NCBI GenBank assembly: GCA_018604165.1
Contig: CP075895.1
Span: 992,001 to 1,056,000, forward strand
DNA length: 64,000 nucleotides
Source of the DNA: Chitinophagaceae bacterium LGM1
GTDB taxonomy: Bacteria > Bacteroidota > Bacteroidia > Chitinophagales > Chitinophagaceae
Direction of reading: 5' to 3'
Shown in pieces: positions 52,469-60,242 of this stretch. The notes under the pieces are model-generated. The model saw only the letters and a program-made list of their open reading frames with translations. It was not told the origin of the DNA and did not search any database. Numbering within the stretch: position 1 is the first letter of the stretch; every line of letters starts with the position of its first letter. A program made the translations under genes and the position numbers.

Positions 52469-53812
52469 ATGAAAAACAGCATTATTACATTATGTATTGC
52501 CTGTATGTGTATTACAGGGCTACAAGCACAAGACAACAGAGCTAAAACGATAGACTCAGTATTAAGCGTATACAATAGGCAGGGTATGTTTAATGGTACA
52601 GTATTGGTAACCCAATATAACAGGCCATTTTTCGCTAAAGGCTACGGATACAAAGACGCAGTTAAAAAACAAGTAAACGATACAAATACCATTTTCCAGA
52701 TTGGTTCTATAACTAAAACATTCACAGCTACCATGATATTGATGCTGCAAGAGCAAGGTAAGCTGCATGTAAAAGACAAACTGGTAAAGTACTTGCCCGA
52801 TTACCCTGATGCAGATAAAATAACTGTTGAAAATTTGCTAACCCATACTTCGGGTATATACAACTATACAGAAGATACTGTTTTCGCAAATAAAGGTATG
52901 TTTACTGCAAAAAGCCGTAAAGAAATGTTAGCAGTTTTTAAAGATAAGCTGACGGGGATTGAACCAGGCACTATATTCAGTTACAGCAACTCAAATTATA
53001 TGTTGCTAGGCTATATTATTGAAGATATTACAGGGAAACCTTACTATACTGCCTTGCGTGAAATGATATTGCAACCACTCGGAATGCGCAATACAGGTTG
53101 CGATTTTGCTGTGTTGAAGAACAAAAACAAGGCAACAGGTTATTTTTCGATGGAAGATAATAATAGTATAAAAGCACCGTTGGTAGATTCTTCCGTGTCG
53201 TATGCGGCGGGCTGTATTTACACAACAGCAGGCGACTTGCTGAAATGGGCAGAAGCCGTACAAAAAGAACAGTTACTGAGCAAAACAAGTTGGCAAACCG
53301 CTACAACAGAGTACAAGCAACACTATGGATACGGGTGGATGATAGGAGAGGCATTATCTAAAAAAAGTATTGGACATAATGGTGGGGTGCATGGTTTTGT
53401 AGCCAATATGTTTATGACCAAAGAAGATGGGCACACAGTTATCCTGTTATCGAACGTAATGGATAATGACCTTGCTCCTATCAGGCGGAATATTACAGCT
53501 ATTATAAATGATAAGCCTTATGAGCTGCCTGAATTTCGCAAAGAAGTAAAATTGCCTGTGACATTATTAAAAGAATACATCGGCAGTTATGAGTTGGCTC
53601 CTAATTTCTTAATTAATATCACGTTGGAAGGTGATAAGCTGTTTGCTCAGGCAACAGGGCAAACCAAATTGCGTATCTATGCAGAACGTAAAGACTTTTT
53701 CTTTTTGAAACTGGTAGATGCGCAAATATCATTTGGACGAGATGCAAGCGCCAAGGTAGAAAAGCTAAGCTTAAGACAAGGTGGTAGGATAGTACTAGGT
53801 ATGAAGAAGTAG
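52469..53812 (+). CDS. Serine hydrolase of the class C beta-lactamase / DD-peptidase family
   Basis: 447 residues. Signal peptide to about 20 (GLQAQ). Catalytic motifs in order: S80-x-x-K83 (QIGSITKTFTATMIL), Y-S-N (TIFSYSNSNYMLLGYIIE, about residue 172) and H-x-G (GHNGGVHGF, about 313). A C-terminal lipocalin-like part (YIGSYELAPNFLINITLEGDKLFAQATGQ) follows. It may be a periplasmic peptidase or esterase acting on D-amino acid peptides. Terminator at 53841. Confidence 0.92.
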   Translation: MKNSIITLCIACMCITGLQAQDNRAKTIDSVLSVYNRQGMFNGTVLVTQYNRPFFAKGYGYKDAVKKQVNDTNTIFQIGSITKTFTATMILMLQEQGKLHVKDKLVKYLPDYPDADKITVENLLTHTSGIYNYTEDTVFANKGMFTAKSRKEMLAVFKDKLTGIEPGTIFSYSNSNYMLLGYIIEDITGKPYYTALREMILQPLGMRNTGCDFAVLKNKNKATGYFSMEDNNSIKAPLVDSSVSYAAGCIYTTAGDLLKWAEAVQKEQLLSKTSWQTATTEYKQHYGYGWMIGEALSKKSIGHNGGVHGFVANMFMTKEDGHTVILLSNVMDNDLAPIRRNITAIINDKPYELPEFRKEVKLPVTLLKEYIGSYELAPNFLINITLEGDKLFAQATGQTKLRIYAERKDFFFLKLVDAQISFGRDASAKVEKLSLRQGGRIVLGMKK

Positions 53813-53840
53813 TAAAAACAATTTTTTCAATAGAAATATC

Positions 53841-53867
53841 AGCAGGCTATAGGCCTGCTTTTTTTAT
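53841..53867 (+). terminator. Terminator after the serine hydrolase gene
   Basis: AGCAGGC / GCCTGCT with a five-base loop followed by seven T. Confidence 0.9.
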
Positions 53868-53895
53868 TGATAATCAATAGGTTGGTGGTTAGGTT

Positions 53896-53939
53896 GTTAA
53901 TTGTCTGTTAGGTGCTTGCAAAGTGCGGGTTAAACGGGC
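53896..53939 (+). repeat. GTTAA direct-repeat array D, four units at exactly 11 bp
   Basis: GTTAATTGTCT (53896), GTTAGGTGCTT (53907), GCAAAGTGCGG (53918), GTTAAACGGGC (53929). Same number, period and order as array C, with the third unit the least conserved in both, although the surrounding sequence differs. Confidence 0.85.
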
Positions 53940-53948
53940 TGTGATTTT

Positions 53949-53979
53949 AGGTTAAAGGTGATTTGTATGGACATATTTG
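53949..53979 (+). promoter_or_regulatory. Promoter of the second small secreted protein gene
   Basis: CATATTTG at 53972-53979, 43 bp from the array unit at 53929. The -33 position has TTAG, not TTTG, at the 21-bp spacing. The start codon is 19 nt downstream. Confidence 0.75.
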
Positions 53980-53998
53980 CAGTAAGAAACAAACTGTA

Positions 53999-54544
53999 AT
54001 GAAACAAACAATTTCCATCATCGGCATCCTTATCTGCAGCACAGGCGTATTTGCACAGCAAAGCAGCAATGGCTCTCAAACTGTACAGATGGGTGTGAGC
54101 AGCACCATAGAAATGGCTTTTACAGGTAGTGGTACGGCTACAGGTACAATTGTAAACCTGAACTTTAATACTGTAAATGATTATGCAAATGGTGTGGTGT
54201 CTGCCAATCAGGAATTGTCTGTAACATCTAACAGAAACTATACGGTAGCCATTAAAACAAATACATCCAATTTTACCTATACAGGTAGCACATCGCCTGC
54301 ACCCACTATGCCGGTAAATGTACTGAGCCTGCTGATAGCTAGCAATGCAACAGGTGGTGCTATTGTGAGTCCTTTTTCTACAACAGCTTACAGTACACTT
54401 AGTAATAGCAGCCAAATGATGCTGAACACTTGTACGGCAGGCAGCAACAAATTATTTGCTATAAAATACAAAGCTACTCCGGGGTTTATTTATCCTGCAG
54501 GTACTTATACAGTAGATGTTCTTTTCACAGCAACCCAACTATAA
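53999..54544 (+). CDS. Small secreted beta protein, DUF4402-like (paralogue 2)
   Basis: 181 residues from MKQTISIIGILICSTGVFAQ; a longer in-frame start is excluded because its extension would begin inside the -7 box. The sequence follows paralogue 1 closely: TVQMGVSSTIEMAFTG, VNLNFNTVNDYANGVVSANQELSVTSNRNYTVAIKTN, NFTYTGSTSPAPTMPVNVLSL, SPFSTTAYSTL and YPAGTYTVDVLFTATQL. A Cys (LNTCTAGSNKL) is unique to it. It is 20 bp before paralogue 3 and likely co-transcribed. Confidence 0.75.
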   Translation: MKQTISIIGILICSTGVFAQQSSNGSQTVQMGVSSTIEMAFTGSGTATGTIVNLNFNTVNDYANGVVSANQELSVTSNRNYTVAIKTNTSNFTYTGSTSPAPTMPVNVLSLLIASNATGGAIVSPFSTTAYSTLSNSSQMMLNTCTAGSNKLFAIKYKATPGFIYPAGTYTVDVLFTATQL

Positions 54545-54564
54545 ACCTGCAAAGCAAACAAAAA

Positions 54565-55140
54565 ATGAAAAGGACAAATAAGCAAATGAGCATAGTAATA
54601 AAAGCCATACTGGTTTTCGCTGCAGGTATGTTGTTGGCAGTTGGTGCTAATGCACAACAAGCCAATAGCAGTGCTACACAAACGGCTAATCTGAACCTTG
54701 CAGATGCTATAGAATTGTCATTCATCAACGGTGGTGGTGGTACAGTCAATCTTGGGTTTAATACCGCTTCAGAACTTATAAACGGTAAAGAGAGTATGAT
54801 GCAAGACATCAGGGTACGTTCTAACAGAAAGTTTAAAGTAGCTGTGTCAAGCTCTACTGCCAACTTTACGTATTCGGGTACTTCTATTGTTAATAACATC
54901 ATACCTGTAAGCACTGGTTTGAAAGTAATGGTAACGGCTAATAACACAGGTGGGTATATGACATTGTCTGCATTGCTTGGCTGGTTGGGCGTTAACTTTG
55001 GCAACAGTACTACCATACTTACCGCTTGCGACCCCGGTGGCAACCAGACATTTACTGTAAAATACAAAGCCACTCCGGGCATATTAGCAGCCCCCGGCAC
55101 TTATACCACAGAGGTGATTTTTACCGCTACACAGATGTAA
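54565..55140 (+). CDS. Small secreted beta protein, DUF4402-like (paralogue 3)
   Basis: 191 residues; signal peptide with an extended basic N-terminus (MKRTNKQMSIVIKAILVFAA to GANAQQ). It follows the paralogue pattern (TANLNLADAIELSFINGGGG, VNLGFNTASELINGKESMMQDIRVRSNRKFKVAVSSSTANFTYSG, NQTFTVKYKATPGILAAPGTYTTEVIFTATQM) but lacks the SPFSTTAY region and has a changed middle. It shares its message with paralogue 2. Ends 12 bp before array E. Confidence 0.75.
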   Translation: MKRTNKQMSIVIKAILVFAAGMLLAVGANAQQANSSATQTANLNLADAIELSFINGGGGTVNLGFNTASELINGKESMMQDIRVRSNRKFKVAVSSSTANFTYSGTSIVNNIIPVSTGLKVMVTANNTGGYMTLSALLGWLGVNFGNSTTILTACDPGGNQTFTVKYKATPGILAAPGTYTTEVIFTATQM

Positions 55141-55151
55141 AACGTAGCATG

Positions 55152-55212
55152 GTTAAACGGCTGTTAAGTAGCACAGTATTTTTTGAAAGGGTAATACACT
55201 AACTGATATTTA
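55152..55212 (+). promoter_or_regulatory. GTTAA array E and promoter of the 54-residue ORF
   Basis: GTTAAACGGCT (55152) and GTTAAGTAGCA (55163), contiguous 11-bp units. TTTG at 55182-55185, 19-bp spacer, GATATTTA at 55205-55212. The spacing from the last unit to the -7 box is 42 bp, one less than at other sites. Confidence 0.7.
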
Positions 55213-55228
55213 CACAAAACAAAAAAAC

Positions 55229-55393
55229 ATGAAAGCACACAGTCTTACATCTCGCCCAAAACCTTTTGGTAATAAAGTGCTGCATTACTTCACCAAGCTC
55301 AATCCGTTTCGCGGAGAGTTGGTAGAGGTGGAGATGAAAGTAGTAGGCAAGCGTATTGTGTATTCTTATACTAAAATCAGGGAAACGAATTAA
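55229..55393 (+). CDS. 54-residue basic protein under the GTTAA-array promoter
   Basis: ORF starting MKAHSLTSRPKPFGNKVLHY, 54 residues. It is strongly basic and apparently folded in the second half, where strands can be read (GELVEVEMKVVGKRIVYSYTKIR). No signal or membrane segment. It starts 17 nt after the GATATTTA box with an A/C-rich leader (CACAAAACAAAAAAAC). Family unknown. It is followed by the membrane protease gene after 39 bp. Confidence 0.6.
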   Translation: MKAHSLTSRPKPFGNKVLHYFTKLNPFRGELVEVEMKVVGKRIVYSYTKIRETN

Positions 55394-55432
55394 TCTATTC
55401 CGCAAGCAATAATATTATATTCATAGTCGTTA

Positions 55433-56071
55433 GTGATAAAGCCTATAAATAACGTCCGTATCTTTTTAGTATTCTTTTTAATGGCTATTGTAGGAACACT
55501 TGCTCATGAGTGCGGTCATGCAATAGCAGGTTCGTTGGTGGGGTTTCAAACATCCATTAGCTACGCATATACACATTGCTATAATTGTAAACACTTGTAC
55601 GATTCCGCGGATGTGATGGGTAAATTGGCAGACTATGAGCACAAGCGTATGCTTTTTACATTAGGTGGACCGCTGCAAACTATGCTGACAGGTACTATTG
55701 GTGTTGCAGGTTTGTTGTATATCAGAATGCGCACCGCAGTAGATGCATACAAGCCTAAGCACCTGCTATGGCTTACATTGGCTTTTTTCTGGAGTAGGGC
55801 TGTGTTTAATGAGGTGCTGTTGTGGGGCAATTATCTTATTAATAATCAGTGGGCTCGTAGCGGAGATGAAACAAAACTGTTCACTTATTTTAACATGCCG
55901 CAAATCTACGGGCATCTAATACTTTTCTGTGTTAGTAGTGCTATACTGTTGTGGGTTACATTTGGCATACTGCAACAACACCGCAAACAATTCATTATTT
56001 GGGGTGCTGTTGGTAGCTTATGTGGGGGCTTGCTGTGGGTGTATATAGTGGGGAAGTATGTAATGCCGTAA
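55433..56071 (+). CDS. Membrane zinc metalloprotease, M50-like
   Basis: 212 residues, GTG start. Membrane helix with H25-E26-C27-G28-H29 (TLAHECGHAIAG), the M50/site-2-protease zinc motif, and later GGPLQTMLTG resembling the family's second conserved region, in four or five membrane segments. The usual N-P-D-G motif is replaced by GGPLQ. A cytosolic or lumenal Cys pair (HCYNCKHLY) follows. It may cleave membrane substrates or be an M50-like chaperone. Function inferred from HExxH only. Confidence 0.75.
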   Translation: MIKPINNVRIFLVFFLMAIVGTLAHECGHAIAGSLVGFQTSISYAYTHCYNCKHLYDSADVMGKLADYEHKRMLFTLGGPLQTMLTGTIGVAGLLYIRMRTAVDAYKPKHLLWLTLAFFWSRAVFNEVLLWGNYLINNQWARSGDETKLFTYFNMPQIYGHLILFCVSSAILLWVTFGILQQHRKQFIIWGAVGSLCGGLLWVYIVGKYVMP

Positions 56072-56079
56072 AACAACAC

Positions 56080-56100
56080 AGCCCCTCTTGTAGAGGGGCT
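56080..56100. terminator. Terminator between protease gene and mdh
   Basis: AGCCCCTC / GAGGGGCT with a five-base loop, between convergent stops at 56071 and 56135. No long U-tract on either side. Confidence 0.65.
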
Positions 56101-56134
56101 GCTGAATATATCGAAACGGGCAATCAAAATATGG

Positions 56135-57070
56135 TTATGCCACCAGTGTTTCCAGTACGGCATTCATGCTGCGCACTGCTTCTGCGCTTTTGTTGAATGC
56201 GTCTTGTTCTTCGGCGTTCAGTTTGTAGTCTATTATTTTTTCCCAGCCGTTGCTGCCTATTACTACAGGTACGCCCAGACATATATCGCTCTGTCCGTAT
56301 TCCCCATCTAACGCTACACAGCAAGGGAATACTTTTTTCTGATTACGGATGATGCTTTCTACAAGCAATGCTCCTGCCGCTCCTGGTGCATACCATGCAC
56401 TTGTGCCAAGCAGTTTGGTAAGGGTAGCACCACCTACCATTGTATCGGCTGCTATTTGTTTCAGTTGCTCTTCGTTCAGGAAATTGCTAACCGGAGTGCT
56501 GTTCAGCGTTGCATGGCGTGTAAGCGGTATCATAGTAGTATCGCCGTGTCCACCTATTACTACTGCGTGCAGGTCGTTTTGCGAACAGTTGAGCGACATT
56601 TGCAGGTATGTTTTAAAACGCGCACTATCCAGTATGCCACCCATACCTATAATGCGGTTTTTTGGCAAGCCTGTAGCTTTCAGCGTCAGGTATGTCATGG
56701 TATCCATCGGGTTGCTTATCACCACGATGATGGTATTAGGAGAATGTTGTAACAGGTTTTTAGCAACTGTTTCTACTATTTTGGCATTGGTACCTATCAG
56801 TTCTTCGCGCGTCATACCCGGTTTGCGTGGTATGCCAGATGTGATAACACAAACATCTGAGTTGGCAGTTTTACTATAGTCGTTGGTGCTGCCGATAACA
56901 CGTGTATCGAAGCCCAGCAGCGACGATGTCTGCATAATATCCAAAGCCTTGCCTTCCGCAAAACCTTCTTTAATGTCAACCAGTACCAGTTCTTCAACCA
57001 AACCCCTGCGGGCAATGTTGTCGGCACAAGTAGCGCCTACTGCGCCTGCACCCACTACAGTTACTTTCAT
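56135..57070 (-). CDS. mdh: Malate dehydrogenase
   Basis: 311 residues. NAD-binding GAGAVGATCADNIARR (7-22), VLVDIKEGFAEGKALDI, ITSGIPRKPGMTREELI (substrate Arg loop), VISNPMDTMTYL, GMGGILDSARFKTYL and catalytic His in VIGGHGDTTMIPL. The G-x-P-R-K-P-G-M loop and the DTMTYL pattern identify malate, not lactate, dehydrogenase. It oxidises malate to oxaloacetate in the citric acid cycle. Confidence 0.96.
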   Translation of the reverse strand: MKVTVVGAGAVGATCADNIARRGLVEELVLVDIKEGFAEGKALDIMQTSSLLGFDTRVIGSTNDYSKTANSDVCVITSGIPRKPGMTREELIGTNAKIVETVAKNLLQHSPNTIIVVISNPMDTMTYLTLKATGLPKNRIIGMGGILDSARFKTYLQMSLNCSQNDLHAVVIGGHGDTTMIPLTRHATLNSTPVSNFLNEEQLKQIAADTMVGGATLTKLLGTSAWYAPGAAGALLVESIIRNQKKVFPCCVALDGEYGQSDICLGVPVVIGSNGWEKIIDYKLNAEEQDAFNKSAEAVRSMNAVLETLVA

Positions 57071-57231
57071 TGTATGCTATTCTTTTTATTGTTAGGTAAT
57101 TAATAATCGGGGCAAAGATAGGGGGTTTTGGGTATCAGGTACGATGATTTTACCCATTTTGGCATGATTTTTTCTTTACATACATTATAGGTTGCCCGTT
57201 ACGCGATAGGTTAAAGAAAAAATTTCAGGTT

Positions 57232-57369
57232 ATGGAAATGAAAAAGGAATACGAAGCACCTGCCAATGCACCGTCTGTAATAACTATGCTGGCATTACTT
57301 ACGGGCTTGTCTTTATTTTTAGCTGCTGCTGTATTTATAGTTTTTTCGGTTTCGGAAGTACTCCCTTAG
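57232..57369 (+). CDS. 45-residue single-span membrane protein
   Basis: ORF starting MEMKKEYEAPANAPSVITML, 45 residues. A charged N-terminus, then one hydrophobic span (residues 17-42, rich in Leu, Ala, Val). The last 51 bp overlap the end of the convergent transglutaminase-like gene. Composition is membrane-like rather than random, and the ATG is preceded by an A-rich leader, but the overlap lowers confidence. Family unknown. Confidence 0.45.
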   Translation: MEMKKEYEAPANAPSVITMLALLTGLSLFLAAAVFIVFSVSEVLP

Positions 57370-58158
57370 CGCGCGTATCTCTGGTCTGAAGAGTCTGAAT
57401 GCTATGAGTAATGATAGTACAAAGCTACCCGCGCCTATTAATACAATAGCGTGATTCAGCCGTATCATATAGTAGCGTAGCGAGAACTTTTCAGTTTTCT
57501 CTTTACCCACAAAAAAGGCGGTTGCCCTGTATATCACTTTCGATACAAGACCAAGTTTGCCCCAGTTGGTGTATTTCCATCCGTATTGATAATTGTATAG
57601 TTTAGTATAACCAGTAGGTGTTTGTGCAGCGTAATACGTGTTCCAATATTTAGCCACAGTATCTATCTCCACCATTTCGTTATTAGCATTGCGATATACG
57701 ATACCATAAAACGGATCAACAAGTAGTAGTTTATTATTTTGCTCCAGTACGATGGTGATGTGCATACCTTCTCTTCCCGGTCCGTTCATAATGACGAATT
57801 TGCTCCTGTAGCCTGCCCGCGCCATCAATCGTGCATAAAAACTTGCATATGCACCACATGCCCCTTTGCCAAAATAAAAATTACTGAACGAACTGTGTGT
57901 GAATAATGTTTTGGGAGAGGTGAATGTTTTATTGCCAAATAGGTTTTTCATAGGGTTTTGCATCAAGTGAGTATAGTACATTGCAGTATCTGCAAGGCAG
58001 CTTAAATCGTTGCTTTTGCAACGGGTAGTTACTTCTGCTGATATATGTTGTACCAATTCATCCTCATACTTCCAGTCGCTGTAACTCAGAATGGTAAACA
58101 TTAACAGAAAACCGGCTAAAAAAATAAACCCGAATCCTGCAATTTTTCTAAATAACAT
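57319..58158 (-). CDS. Transglutaminase-like membrane protein
   Basis: 279 residues. Two membrane spans: one at the N-terminus (FIFLAGFLLMFTILSY) and one near 235-255. The catalytic triad pattern of transglutaminase/peptidase folds is present: Cys in GKGACGAYASFYARLM (about 98), His in GMHITIVLE (about 132) and Asp in LLLVDPFYG (about 148). The catalytic domain would be periplasmic. Members crosslink or cleave peptides or amides; substrate unknown. Confidence 0.82.
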   Translation of the reverse strand: MLFRKIAGFGFIFLAGFLLMFTILSYSDWKYEDELVQHISAEVTTRCKSNDLSCLADTAMYYTHLMQNPMKNLFGNKTFTSPKTLFTHSSFSNFYFGKGACGAYASFYARLMARAGYRSKFVIMNGPGREGMHITIVLEQNNKLLLVDPFYGIVYRNANNEMVEIDTVAKYWNTYYAAQTPTGYTKLYNYQYGWKYTNWGKLGLVSKVIYRATAFFVGKEKTEKFSLRYYMIRLNHAIVLIGAGSFVLSLLIAFRLFRPEIRALREYFRNRKNYKYSSS

Positions 58159-58255
58159 GTGTGGTGTTTTTTGATAAGGTTACAGTAGAGAGGAAGCGCA
58201 AATGTAGAGTTTAGAATTAATTCTACAACACGGCTCGTCATATAATTATGCCCAA

Positions 58256-58396
58256 ATGTATAACCTGTTCAAACTGTATGTTGATATTTACCTGAAGGTT
58301 AAACGAATGATAGTATTACTACTGGATACGATGAAAAATAATGTGCATAAGGATATACAAATGCAGCATCTGTACCAGAGAAAGAACGGTTTATAA
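58256..58396 (+). CDS. 46-residue basic small ORF upstream of the cystathionine beta-synthase gene
   Basis: Reads MYNLFKLYVDIYLKVKRMIV, then LLLDTM and a charged end, 46 residues. It is an amphipathic Leu/Lys-rich helix with no clear signal. It lies alone in a 280-bp intergenic region and stops 44 bp before the start of the next gene. No good promoter or start signal supports it, so it is listed as possible only. Confidence 0.3.
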   Translation: MYNLFKLYVDIYLKVKRMIVLLLDTMKNNVHKDIQMQHLYQRKNGL

Positions 58397-58439
58397 GGTT
58401 ATAAATCATTTCTTTACCTTCGCCATAAGATTATAGTTT

Positions 58440-59813
58440 ATGAACGCAGCAAGACGCGTGTACGATAACGTACTGCAAACAATTGGTGATACACCGCTTA
58501 TAAAACTAAACAGGGTAACGGCAGACTTGCCATGCCCGGTGTATGCCAAAGTTGACTTCTACAACCCCGGCAACAGCATTAAAGACCGTATGGCACTGAA
58601 GATGCTGGAAGTGGCAGAGAAAGAAGGCAAGATAAAACCCGGCGGCACTATTATAGAAGGTACAAGCGGCAACACAGGTATGGGGCTTGCTTTGGCTGCA
58701 ATCATCAAAGGGTATAAGTGTATTTTCGCTACAACAGATAAGCAATCGAAAGAGAAAGTAGATATACTGAAAGCCGTAGGCGCAGAGGTAATAGTATGCC
58801 CTACAAATGTAGAACCCGAAGACCCTCGCTCTTACTACTCAGTATCAAAACGCTTGGCTACAGAGATACCTAATAGCTGGTACGTAAACCAATACGATAA
58901 CCTCGCTAACAGATTGGCACACTACGAAAGTACTGCCCCCGAAATATGGGAACAGACAGAAGGCAAGGTAACGCATATAGTAGTAGCGAGTGGTACAGGC
59001 GGTACGATAACAGGTATAGGCATGTTCATGAAAGAAAAGAACCCGGATATAAAAATGTGGGCGATAGATACCTACGGCTCACTACTGAAAAAATGGTTTG
59101 ACACAGGCGAACTGGACATGAACGAAGTACACCCTTATATATCCGAAGGTTTTGGTGAGGACTTTTTGCCGCAGAACTATATAAAAGAGGTAATAGACCA
59201 TTTTGAAAAAGTAACTGATAAAGATGGTGCTGTGATGGCGCGCCGCATAGCCAAAGAAGAAGGTTTGTTTGTTGGATACTCTGCCGGCTCTGTAATAGCA
59301 GGCTTGAAGCAAATGAAGCAACACCTAAAACCAACCGACTTAGTAGTAGTTGTTTTTCACGACCATGGTAGCCGATATGTGGGTAAGATATATAATGATG
59401 AGTGGATGCTGGACCGTGGCTTCCTTGAAGTATCAACCGTGCGCGATTTGATAGGCGGGCTTGGTCGTCGCCGTTTGGTAACCATAGATGAAGATGCCAA
59501 AGTAAGCGACGCACTAGAACTGATGAAGAAGTATGACATAGAACAAATACCTGTGCTGAAAGGCACAGAGGTAACAGGTGCCATCACGCAGGCTGGCTTG
59601 TTCAAGCGGATGATAGAGAATGTGGATGTAAAAGATTTCAGCATTGGCGATGTAAAAGAAACAGCTATGCCGCTGGTAGAAATGGATATGCCGCTGGAAC
59701 GCCTGAAACATTACATCAGCAAAGACAATGGCGCGGTGCTTTCAAAAGACGATAGCGGACAATATCACATCCTTACCAAATACGATGTGCTGAACGCCTT
59801 TAGTAAAGGGTAG
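58440..59813 (+). CDS. Cystathionine beta-synthase
   Basis: 457 residues. PLP-enzyme core with NPGNSIKDRMALKM (Lys48 in SIKDR), EGTSGNTGMGLALAA, PTNVEPEDPRSYY, VASGTGGTITGIG and YSAGSVIAGL, then two CBS domains (about 335-457: VRDLIGGLGRRRLVTIDEDAKVSDALELMKKYDIEQIPVLKG, and a second ending SKDDSGQYHILTKYDVLNAF). It condenses serine and homocysteine to cystathionine; the CBS pair may regulate it by nucleotides. The gene begins 44 bp after a small possible ORF. Confidence 0.93.
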   Translation: MNAARRVYDNVLQTIGDTPLIKLNRVTADLPCPVYAKVDFYNPGNSIKDRMALKMLEVAEKEGKIKPGGTIIEGTSGNTGMGLALAAIIKGYKCIFATTDKQSKEKVDILKAVGAEVIVCPTNVEPEDPRSYYSVSKRLATEIPNSWYVNQYDNLANRLAHYESTAPEIWEQTEGKVTHIVVASGTGGTITGIGMFMKEKNPDIKMWAIDTYGSLLKKWFDTGELDMNEVHPYISEGFGEDFLPQNYIKEVIDHFEKVTDKDGAVMARRIAKEEGLFVGYSAGSVIAGLKQMKQHLKPTDLVVVVFHDHGSRYVGKIYNDEWMLDRGFLEVSTVRDLIGGLGRRRLVTIDEDAKVSDALELMKKYDIEQIPVLKGTEVTGAITQAGLFKRMIENVDVKDFSIGDVKETAMPLVEMDMPLERLKHYISKDNGAVLSKDDSGQYHILTKYDVLNAFSKG

Positions 59814-59865
59814 CATTATTGTTGATTGGTTGAATAGTTGATTTGTTGCCATGCTTTTTTTTGAC

Positions 59866-59889
59866 TTTTGAATTTTGACTTTTGAATTT
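59866..59889 (+). repeat. TTTGACTTTTGAAT direct repeat
   Basis: The 14-base unit GACTTTTGAATTTT is nearly repeated back to back. The same words occur as an inverted pair at 15879-15921. It runs into the TTG start of the next gene. Confidence 0.5.
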
Positions 59890-60220
59890 CATTGACAAAT
59901 ACATCAAAAAGCCACCCGTGTTATTTCCACTGGTGGCTTTGTTTCATATCGGGTTGCTGGTGTTTAGCATATACAATGCAAGCACCGAGCCATTATCTTC
60001 ATTGATATGGTTAGAGCCTCTATGGATGTTGGCATACACTATAGCATGGTTATTTGTATGTGGTATGCAGCGTTGGGCGGCATATACATACATTGCCATT
60101 ACAACTTTTAATCTCGGGCTGCATTTTTTTATGAAGGATGGGCCGTATGACAGTAGTTTATTTTTGACAGATGCTATTTTTGCCATGATAGTGATGTCGT
60201 ACATAAAAAGATTTCCCTAA
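59882..60220 (+). CDS. Small polytopic membrane protein of unknown function
   Basis: 112 residues, TTG start at 59882 (FIDKYIKKPPVLFPL follows); no ATG lies between the upstream gene and this point. Four hydrophobic spans with short loops and aromatic ends (e.g. PLWMLAYTIAWLFVC, AAYTYIAITTFNL). Basic ends suggest both termini in the cytosol. Family not recognised. It is separated from the next gene by 22 bp. Confidence 0.65.
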   Translation: MNFIDKYIKKPPVLFPLVALFHIGLLVFSIYNASTEPLSSLIWLEPLWMLAYTIAWLFVCGMQRWAAYTYIAITTFNLGLHFFMKDGPYDSSLFLTDAIFAMIVMSYIKRFP

Positions 60221-60242
60221 ATCCCCCAAAGGGTACTTTAAT

